Below are positions 6,146 through 11,986 of a stretch of 21,617 nt of DNA, one piece after another. Source of the stretch: SIG710 sp045587665 (GTDB taxonomy: Bacteria; Bacillota; Clostridia; Oscillospirales; CAG-272); contig JAZNCT010000082.1 of assembly GCA_045587665.1 (NCBI GenBank), positions 1 to 21,617 of the forward strand. The letters run 5' to 3'. A program made the position numbers and the translations under genes. The notes under the pieces were generated by a model. That model was given only the letters and a program-made list of their open reading frames with translations. It had not been told where the DNA came from and did not search any database. Position 1 is the stretch's first letter. Each line of letters begins with the position of its first letter.

Positions 6146-8191
6146 ATGGGTAGAGATGTTATAGTTGCAAAAAATGCCGGCTTTTGCTTTGGCGTTAAAA
6201 GAGCCACAGATACTCTTGAAGAGACCATAAAAAGCAAGGGCAAAAATGTTCGCATATTTACCCTTGGTCATATCATTCACAATACCGTTTATAATGAGGA
6301 GCTTCTTTCAAAAGGCGTGGGAGTTCTTTTTGAAGATGATATAGAAGAGATTTCAAAAACAGCTTCTGAGGCTTCTCCTGTAAAGGTTTTTATCAGAACT
6401 CACGGCGTTCCCCTCAGCGTCAGCCAAAGGCTTGAAAAATGCGCATCGCAAAACCCATATTTCACATATGTTGATTGCACCTGCCCTTTTGTTGCAAAAA
6501 TACACAAGTTGGCAGACGAACATTCTCTTGAAGATACGGTTTTTGTGATACTTGGCGACCCTGAGCATCCCGAGGTCAAGGGAATTGTGAGCCACGCAAA
6601 ATTTGAAAAACGTGTTTTTTCTTCGGCAGATGAAATCGAGGCAGCTGCAGAAAAAAACGATATGGACATTTTGAACAAAAAAACGGTCGTTTTAGTGGCT
6701 CAAACAACACAAAAATTGTCGGAATGGCACAAAACTCAAAATGTTATCAAAAAACTCTGTACAAATCCGATTATTTTTGATACAATATGTAATGTTACGG
6801 AAATCAGACAGCTTGAAGCTAAGGAGCTTGCAAGTGTCTGTGATTATATGATTGTTATCGGCGGCAAGGATAGCTCCAATACTTCCAAGCTTACCGAAAT
6901 ATGCAAGAACATCTGCAAGAACACTGTCTGGGTGGAAAACGCCGACGCTTTGAGAGGACTGATTCCGCCCACCGCAAAAAAGGTGGGAATCGCCGCAGGG
7001 GCTTCAACCCCTCCCGGCATAATAGAGGAGGTATATAAAACCATGAGCACAAAAACAGAAAATTTTGAAGAACTGCTCGAAGAATCGCTTTGCAAAACTT
7101 TAAATACAGGAGACACCGTTAAGGGAATAGTTACAGCTGTTTCAAACGCCGAGCTTCAGCTCGACGTCGGTTATAAGGTTACCGGCGTTATCAAGGCTGA
7201 GCAGATCACAGACGATCCTTCTGTAAATCTGAAGGATATGTTCAAGGTTGGTGACGAGGTTGAAGCTTTCGTTATCCGCGTAAGCGACATCGAGGGAATT
7301 GCTGAGCTTTCTAAGAAGCGCACCGATTCCGATAAGAACTGGGTCGAGATCGTTGCGGCATATGAAGCTAAAACAGTTCTTGAGGGCAAGGTTATTGAGG
7401 CTGTTAAGGGCGGAGTTATCGCTCTTGCAGGAGCAACAAGAGTATTCATCCCCGGCGCACGTAGCGGCGTTCCGAAGTCTGGTGACCTTAATACTCTCGT
7501 TGGAACAAATGTTAAGTTCCGCATTATCGAAGTTAAGGAGCAGGGCCACAGAGCGTATGGCTCTATCAGCGATATCCTTCGCGAAGAGAGAAAGGCAAGA
7601 GAGGATGCTTTCTGGGCAACAGCTGAAGAAGGCAAGCAGTATAGAGGCACAGTTAAGAGCATGACAACTTACGGTGCGTTTGTTGATCTTGGCGGTGTTG
7701 ACGGAATGATACATACAACCGAGCTTTCCTGGAAGAGAATCAAGTCTCCTGCAGAGGTTGTTTCTATTGGTCAAGAGGTTGATGTTTACATCAAGGCTCT
7801 TGACGTTGAAAACAAGAGAATCTCTCTCGGCTACAAGACCGAGGATACTAACCCCTGGAAGATCTTTACAGATAAATACCAGGTTGGTGATATTGCCGCT
7901 GTTAAGGTTGTAAACATGATGCCTTTCGGCGCATTTGCAGAGGTTGTTGACGGTGTTGACGGTCTGATTCACATTTCTCAGATCGCTCTCCAGAAGATAG
8001 CTAAGCCTGCTGATGTTCTTGAGATCGGTCAGGTTGTTGATGCAAAGATCACTGAGATCGACTATGAAAAGTGCAAGGTTAGTCTTTCTATCCGTGCTCT
8101 TCTTGAAGAGGCTAAGGCGGCAGAAGAGGCTATGCCTGAGGACTATGTTGCTGAAGAGACTGCTGAAGAAGCAACTGCTGATGCAGAATAA
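6146..8191 (+). CDS. ispH: IspH-ribosomal protein S1 fusion (HMBPP reductase with four S1 domains)
   Basis: Residues 1-298 are IspH, the 4Fe-4S enzyme that makes IPP and DMAPP from HMBPP in the last step of the MEP pathway. The three cluster cysteines are present (Cys14 in NAGFCFGVKRA, Cys113 in DCTCPF, Cys215 in TICN), with His42, His86, His141, Glu143 in PEHPEV, and the SSNT motif at 243-246. Residues of about 320-652 contain four S1 RNA-binding repeats; the third and fourth are best conserved (YGAFVDLGGVDGMIH and FGAFAEVVDGVDGLIH). The tail is acidic. Such bifunctional fusions are known in Clostridia. AGGAGA lies about 11 bases before ATG 6146. The gene is last in the operon and ends at a strong terminator. 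Codon choice changes sharply near residue 300, where an internal ribosome binding site and ATG also occur. Confidence 0.95.
   Translation: MGRDVIVAKNAGFCFGVKRATDTLEETIKSKGKNVRIFTLGHIIHNTVYNEELLSKGVGVLFEDDIEEISKTASEASPVKVFIRTHGVPLSVSQRLEKCASQNPYFTYVDCTCPFVAKIHKLADEHSLEDTVFVILGDPEHPEVKGIVSHAKFEKRVFSSADEIEAAAEKNDMDILNKKTVVLVAQTTQKLSEWHKTQNVIKKLCTNPIIFDTICNVTEIRQLEAKELASVCDYMIVIGGKDSSNTSKLTEICKNICKNTVWVENADALRGLIPPTAKKVGIAAGASTPPGIIEEVYKTMSTKTENFEELLEESLCKTLNTGDTVKGIVTAVSNAELQLDVGYKVTGVIKAEQITDDPSVNLKDMFKVGDEVEAFVIRVSDIEGIAELSKKRTDSDKNWVEIVAAYEAKTVLEGKVIEAVKGGVIALAGATRVFIPGARSGVPKSGDLNTLVGTNVKFRIIEVKEQGHRAYGSISDILREERKAREDAFWATAEEGKQYRGTVKSMTTYGAFVDLGGVDGMIHTTELSWKRIKSPAEVVSIGQEVDVYIKALDVENKRISLGYKTEDTNPWKIFTDKYQVGDIAAVKVVNMMPFGAFAEVVDGVDGLIHISQIALQKIAKPADVLEIGQVVDAKITEIDYEKCKVSLSIRALLEEAKAAEEAMPEDYVAEETAEEATADAE
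7025..7045 (+). promoter_or_regulatory. Internal ribosome binding site and in-frame ATG at the IspH/S1 junction
   Basis: GAGGAGGT (7025-7032) is a near-perfect anti-16S match, ten bases before an in-frame ATG (7043-7045, residue 300). Initiation here would give a free S1 protein of 382 residues. A caution is that the same bases encode the conserved Glu-Glu-Val at the end of IspH, so the match could be partly forced by protein sequence. Confidence 0.55.
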
Positions 8192-8200
8192 TCTATGATA

Positions 8201-8236
8201 AAAAGCTGAGACACGTTCTTGTGTCTCAGCTTTTTT
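8201..8236 (+). terminator. Strong terminator after the ispH-S1 operon, probably bidirectional
   Basis: AAAAGCTGAGACAC (8201-8214) pairs perfectly with GTGTCTCAGCTTTT (8221-8234) around the loop GTTCTT, and the T run continues to 8236. The A run on the left gives four T on the minus strand, so it can also end the convergent response-regulator transcript. Confidence 0.93.
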
Positions 8237-8270
8237 GTTTGTGTGGGGCACCGGAACAAAGAATGGCAGA

Positions 8271-8954
8271 TCACATATAATGATTGAGCTGATAGCCTGT
8301 TTTTCTTGTGCAGAGAATGAGTTTTCTGCCGCTGAGGGCTTTGGCTTTTTTGTTAATGGATGAGATGTGTGAGCGCACATTTGTTAGTGTCATTCGGTAG
8401 CTTTCGGCAAAGCAGAAAGCGAGAATATCCTCGGCAGAAAATATTCTTTCCGTATGATTGCAGAGGAAAAGCAATATACGGTATTCGGAGTGGGTAAGAT
8501 GCAGGGGGTAAGACAAAAGCGAAGCAGATTTGATATCATCTCCAAGGTCGAGCTCTGCAAAATGGCGTTTTATGCTATATCCAAGCTTTGTCAGCAATTC
8601 TCTCAGCGCCACTGCCAGATCTGACGAGGGAAATGTATCTATCTCATAATGGCTGTTCTTTAAATATTTAAATCTGGATGTGCTTGCCGAAGTCTTGCTC
8701 AAAAGTGCAATGCACTTGACATTTGGATATATGTTTGTTATGTGAAGACAGGCTTCTTCGCCAAAATCCATGTTTTCTGTGGCATCAACTATCACAATTT
8801 CGGGAATGATCCTGAGGTTCTTTATAAAGGCTTCAACTCCGTTAAAGCTGTTGGTGGAAGGGAAGGAATTGCTGAAAGCAAATATATCTTCTGAAAGAAG
8901 CATATTTCTAATAACCGATGAACGAGTGCGGTCCGGTGAAATAAAGACTATCAT
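8271..8954 (-). CDS. Orphan OmpR/PhoB-type response-regulator-like protein with atypical receiver domain
   Basis: The 227-residue protein has a receiver-like N-terminal half and a winged-helix DNA-binding C-terminal half (about residues 140-227: LTHSEYRILLFLCNHTERIF, then NVRSHISSINKKAK as recognition helix, then RKTGYQLN). Asp57 in IVIVDATEN aligns with the phosphorylated Asp. The usual N-terminal acidic pair is reduced to Asp8 (ISPDR), and the conserved Lys before the last strand is replaced (EIDTFPSS), so phosphorylation is doubtful. Ser86 stands in the Thr switch position. No histidine kinase gene is nearby. AAAGGA lies seven bases before the ATG, directly after the terminator of the upstream transporter gene. 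The gene has no clear promoter of its own, so it may depend on read-through. Targets are unknown. Confidence 0.82.
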   Translation of the reverse strand: MIVFISPDRTRSSVIRNMLLSEDIFAFSNSFPSTNSFNGVEAFIKNLRIIPEIVIVDATENMDFGEEACLHITNIYPNVKCIALLSKTSASTSRFKYLKNSHYEIDTFPSSDLAVALRELLTKLGYSIKRHFAELDLGDDIKSASLLSYPLHLTHSEYRILLFLCNHTERIFSAEDILAFCFAESYRMTLTNVRSHISSINKKAKALSGRKLILCTRKTGYQLNHYM

Positions 8955-8966
8955 ATGATTCCTTTT

Positions 8967-9001
8967 TCAAAAGGGGGCTGTTTTTTCGAAACAGCCCCCT
9001 T
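8967..9001 (-). terminator. Terminator between the NhaC-family gene and the response regulator gene
   Basis: AAGGGGGCTGTTT (8971-8983) and AAACAGCCCCCTT (8989-9001) form a perfect 13-bp stem with a five-base loop. On the minus strand the stem is followed by a short TTTT-like run (TT of the stem plus TT) and then GAAAAAGG. It begins eight bases after the transporter stop. The short T run may allow partial read-through. Confidence 0.82.
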
Positions 9002-9008
9002 AAAATTA

Positions 9009-10604
9009 TTATTGCTTATTCTGCTTTTTTTGTGTTATAAACTTGATAGCGAATACAGTGATAATCAGCAGAGCAAATGCAGCAGGCAGCGCAATGAAAA
9101 TATTCTTTACAAGACCTGCGATTATGAAGCTGACAAAGGATACAGCCGCAACTGTGATAGCATATGGCAACTGAGTTTGAACGTGCTCGATATGATTACA
9201 CTGTGCTCCTGCACTTGCCATGATCGTTGTATCCGAAATGGGAGAGCAGTGGTCTCCGCAAACAGCACCTGCAAGGCAAGCTGAAATGCCGATGAAGAGC
9301 AGGGAATCACCCTCACTAAACATACTTGTTACTATCGGAATAAGTATACCGAATGTGCCCCAGGATGTTCCGGTGGCAAAAGCTAAGAAGCAGGCAACGA
9401 GGAATATAATTGCCGGCAGGAAGGAGGCAAGACCGGCAGCCGCACCCTTCATCAGACCTTCAACATAAACGTCTGCTCCAAGTCCGCCTGTCATATTCTT
9501 AAGAGCGGTTGCCAGTGTAAGAATGAGAATTGCGGGAACCATTGCGATAAAGCCCTGCGGAACACACTCCATAGCCTCTTTAAAGGTTATGAGGCGGCGT
9601 GCCATAAGGTAAGCAATGATTATGATAAGGGCGATTATACAGCCCCAGGGCAGACCAACATAAGCATCGGTGCTGCCAAATGCGTCTATAATATTTGTAA
9701 CGCCCTCGGATTTATATCCAACATATATAAGTCCGATAACGCAGGCTATAATAAGAACAACTATTGGCAGAAGCAGGTCTATAACTCTGCCCTTGCCCTG
9801 TGCTTCACTATTTTCTTCTCCTGCAGAATTGATAGCTCCGAGATCTCCGTTTTGAGCCTTTATTTCTATATCCGACATCTTGCCGTAATCAAAGCCGATA
9901 ATGGCAATGAGAACAATAAATCCAAGGGTAAGCAGAGAATAAAAATTATAAGGTATAGCTCTGACAAAAAGCTCGATTCCGCTGTATGTCTCACTTTCAA
10001 CACAGCCGGAAACTGCTGCCGCCCAAGAGGAGATAGGGGCTATCATACAAACGGGAGCGGCTGTTGCATCAATGAGAAATGCAAGCTTTGCTCTTGAAAT
10101 TTTGTGAGAGTCGGTAACGGGGCTCATAACTGAGCCAACGGTGAGGCAGTTGAAATAGTCATCAATAAAGATAAATACTCCAAGAACAAAGGTTGCGAGC
10201 ATAGCTCCCGCTTTTGTCTTGATATGAGTTTTTGCCCAGTGGCCAAAAGCCTGAGATCCGCCGGACTTGTTGATGAGTGCAACGATAACTCCAAGAAGCA
10301 CCAAAAAGATGAAAATTCCCGAACTGTCGGCAACTGCGGCGATAAGTCCGCCTTCAACAACAGCATCGACCGTGCCTGTAAAGCTGAAATTTGCATTTAG
10401 CACTGCACCGATAACAACACCGATAAAGAGTGAAGAATAAACCTCTTTAGTTATCAGCGCGAGAGCAATGGCGATGACCGGGGCTAGCAGAGCCCATGGT
10501 GTAGAAAATGCACCATTTTCACCAATCGTAAAGAACGCAACTGCCATAACGGCAATGATCACGACTGCGGCGATCAGCGGGAGAAGAAATTTTTTTGCTT
10601 TCAT
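9009..10604 (-). CDS. NhaC-family transporter, predicted lysine transporter (LysW type)
   Basis: The 531-residue protein has about a dozen membrane helices and the NhaC superfamily features: TKEVYSSLFIGVVIGA, FIDDYFNCLTVGSVMSPV, FATGTSWGTFGILIPI, and GDHCSPISDTTIMASAGAQC near the end. NhaC proteins were named as Na+/H+ antiporters. A subgroup under lysine riboswitch control has been predicted by comparative genomics to carry lysine, and this gene has such a riboswitch, so lysine uptake is the best reading. I chose ATG 10604 because GGAGGC lies four bases upstream. The longer frame to 10652 would start inside the riboswitch terminator and add 16 unlikely residues. A terminator follows the gene. 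Confidence 0.88.
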   Translation of the reverse strand: MKAKKFLLPLIAAVVIIAVMAVAFFTIGENGAFSTPWALLAPVIAIALALITKEVYSSLFIGVVIGAVLNANFSFTGTVDAVVEGGLIAAVADSSGIFIFLVLLGVIVALINKSGGSQAFGHWAKTHIKTKAGAMLATFVLGVFIFIDDYFNCLTVGSVMSPVTDSHKISRAKLAFLIDATAAPVCMIAPISSWAAAVSGCVESETYSGIELFVRAIPYNFYSLLTLGFIVLIAIIGFDYGKMSDIEIKAQNGDLGAINSAGEENSEAQGKGRVIDLLLPIVVLIIACVIGLIYVGYKSEGVTNIIDAFGSTDAYVGLPWGCIIALIIIIAYLMARRLITFKEAMECVPQGFIAMVPAILILTLATALKNMTGGLGADVYVEGLMKGAAAGLASFLPAIIFLVACFLAFATGTSWGTFGILIPIVTSMFSEGDSLLFIGISACLAGAVCGDHCSPISDTTIMASAGAQCNHIEHVQTQLPYAITVAAVSFVSFIIAGLVKNIFIALPAAFALLIITVFAIKFITQKKQNKQ

Positions 10605-10614
10605 AAAAGCCTCC

Positions 10615-10645
10615 AAAATAAAAATGATATGCTTCGCGCATATCA
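10615..10645 (-). terminator. Riboswitch expression platform: terminator just before the transporter gene
   Basis: On the minus strand TGATATGC (10638-10645) pairs with GCATATCA (10625-10632) and runs into a T-rich stretch (10615-10624). GGAGGC follows at once. GCGC in the terminator's 5' half (10637-10640) and in the P1 3' strand (10671-10674) are self-complementary and could pair as part of an antiterminator. Lysine binding should favour the terminator and switch the gene off. Confidence 0.82.
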
Positions 10646-10666
10646 CAAACACTCATATGGCATTGC

Positions 10667-10828
10667 GACAGCGCTCCACATCCTAAGACGTGACAGTATA
10701 TTACATATTTTGCAATATACCAACCGAAAAAGCTGATCGGAAGCTTTGCCGATTTCGGCGTTTGGCCCTTTTTCGCGCACCTCCGACGGTGTTTTTCGCG
10801 ATACTTATTACAAACGCGCCTCTATCTT
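10667..10828 (-). ncRNA. Lysine riboswitch (L box) aptamer
   Basis: Reading the minus strand, the aptamer shows conserved L-box blocks in order: AGATAGAGGCGCG, AAGTA, GCGAAAAAGGG, CGCCGAA, a hairpin with loop CCGAT, ACTGTC, and TGGAGCGCTGTC. P1 closes as GATAG (10822-10826) with CTGTC (10667-10671). The P2 loop TCGGA (10782-10786) and the P3 loop TCCGA (10737-10741) are perfectly complementary, matching the known kissing-loop of this riboswitch. Further stems are GTATATT/AATATAC and CACGTC/GATGTG, giving the expected five-helix junction. A promoter lies just upstream and a terminator just downstream. Confidence 0.93.
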
Positions 10829-10834
10829 AAGCCT

Positions 10835-10863
10835 ATGATAACACTTTTTTACAAAAATTGCAA
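10835..10863 (-). promoter_or_regulatory. Promoter of the lysine riboswitch-transporter transcript
   Basis: On the minus strand TTGCAA (10858-10863, 4/6) is followed after exactly 17 bases by TATCAT (10835-10840, 5/6). Transcription would begin near 10828, the first bases of the riboswitch, which supports the call. Confidence 0.75.
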
Positions 10864-11048
10864 TATGTTTTTAGAAAAAAAGTATTTTTGTCAGTTTGCA
10901 CATATCATATGTTGTATATATAGTGCTTTTGCGGAAAAGCAGGCTTTCCAAAATCGGAATTAAAAAACAAAAAATAGCTAAAAACGACCCGTGATCTCAG
11001 AAAATCCTACAAAAAACGCTATTTTTTAAGAAAAACGTGAAATTGTTA
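10864..11048. other. AT-rich intergenic stretch between divergent promoters
   Basis: I see no gene here. It holds two structures: a 7-bp hairpin TGCTTTT-GCGG-AAAAGCA (10924-10941), and a 10-bp inverted repeat AAAAAATAGC (10969-10978) with GCTATTTTTT (11018-11027). The rest is A/T-rich, as expected upstream of two promoters. The stretch is longer than the divergent promoters need, so a small RNA is possible but unsupported. Confidence 0.5.
10969..11027. repeat. 10-bp AT-rich inverted repeat
   Basis: AAAAAATAGC (10969-10978) and GCTATTTTTT (11018-11027) are perfect inverted copies around 39 bases. Each arm ends in six A or six T, so a transcript on either strand would see a weak terminator-like shape with a large loop. 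Function unknown. Confidence 0.5.
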
Positions 11049-11077
11049 TATACAAAATCAAAAATGTATGTTATAAT
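11049..11077 (+). promoter_or_regulatory. Probable promoter of rlmB and the pseudo-ATPase gene
   Basis: TATACA (11049-11054, 4/6) is followed after 17 bases by a perfect TATAAT (11072-11077). A small inverted repeat GTACA-GAG-TGTAC (11079-11091) covers the expected start site and could be an operator. The first start codon is at 11125. Confidence 0.6.
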
Positions 11078-11124
11078 AGTACAGAGTGTACAATAATCTA
11101 TATATGTTAAGGAACGATCAATAA

Positions 11125-11973
11125 ATGAGCTTTGAAAATAAGAAACGCTATGACAGAGAAAGAGACCGAGGCGGTCAGCCCCGCAAAAGGTTTTCAGGTG
11201 AAAAGCCGGAACGCTTTGAAGGCGAAGGTGCCGGCGGTGCTGTTGTTGGCAGAAATGCTGTCAGAGAGCTTTTAAAAAGCGGAAGAGCCATTGATAAGCT
11301 TTTTGTCAGAAAAGGCGATAGAGAAGGCTCTATAGTAGTTCTGGTTGCTGAGGCAATAGAACGCGGTGTTCCCGTTATTGAAGCTGAAAAAGGGAAGCTT
11401 GACCAGCTTTCGGGCGGTGCACCTCATCAGGGAGTTGTTGCGCTGGCGGCAGAAAAGGAATATTGTGAGGTCGAGGATATTCTTGATATTGCAAAAGAAA
11501 GAGGAGAAACCCCTCTCATAGTGATTTCAGACGGTATCACAGACCCATATAATCTGGGTGCGCTGATAAGATGTGCTGAGGGCGTCGGTGCCCACGGGCT
11601 CATTATTCCAAAGCGCAGAGCTGTGGGACTTACCCCTGCTGTTTCAAAGGCTTCGGCAGGTGCTATAGAACATCTTGCCATTGCAAAGGTTGCAAACATC
11701 GCTTCAACCATCGAAATGCTTAAGAAGAACGGCATTTGGACATATGCGGCTGAGGCAGGTGGGGAGTCTTATTACGATACCGATATGAGCGTGCCTGCGG
11801 CTATAGTTCTCGGCAGTGAGGGCGAGGGAGTTTCTGAGCTTGTTAAGAAAAAATGCGATTATATAGTTTCTATCCCAATGTACGGCAAGGTAAATTCATT
11901 CAATGTTTCAACTGCCGCATCGGTTATCTTAGCCGAGGCTTCAAGGCAGCAGAGACAAAAAAATAAGCAATAA
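11125..11973 (+). CDS. rlmB: 23S rRNA 2'-O-ribose methyltransferase, TrmH/SpoU family (RlmB type)
   Basis: The 282-residue protein has the SpoU knotted methyltransferase fold. Residues of about 40-110 form the small substrate-binding domain (VVGRNAVRELLKSGR, then GAPHQGVVAL). The SAM-binding domain follows with DPYNLGALIRCAEGVGAHG, IVLGSEGEGVSELVKKKCD and SIPMYGKVNSFNVSTAASV, which are motifs 1 to 3 of the family. RlmB methylates G2251 of 23S rRNA in E. coli; the exact target here is inferred. The first 40 residues are an unusual charged extension rich in Arg, Lys, Gly and Glu, perhaps an RNA-binding tail. AAGGAA lies ten bases before the ATG. Only 13 bases separate it from the next gene, so the two are co-transcribed. 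Confidence 0.92.
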   Translation: MSFENKKRYDRERDRGGQPRKRFSGEKPERFEGEGAGGAVVGRNAVRELLKSGRAIDKLFVRKGDREGSIVVLVAEAIERGVPVIEAEKGKLDQLSGGAPHQGVVALAAEKEYCEVEDILDIAKERGETPLIVISDGITDPYNLGALIRCAEGVGAHGLIIPKRRAVGLTPAVSKASAGAIEHLAIAKVANIASTIEMLKKNGIWTYAAEAGGESYYDTDMSVPAAIVLGSEGEGVSELVKKKCDYIVSIPMYGKVNSFNVSTAASVILAEASRQQRQKNKQ

Positions 11974-11986
11974 GGAGTGCGGTCAA

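Noticed and set aside
7142..8380. A 412-codon open frame antisense to the S1 part of the IspH-S1 gene
   Set aside because: It is explained by strong codon bias in the S1 half, which avoids codons giving antisense stops. Its translation has no recognisable domain, and it runs through a strong terminator.
10605..10652. Longer start for the NhaC-family gene
   Set aside because: It would begin inside the riboswitch expression platform; the good ribosome binding site points to 10604.
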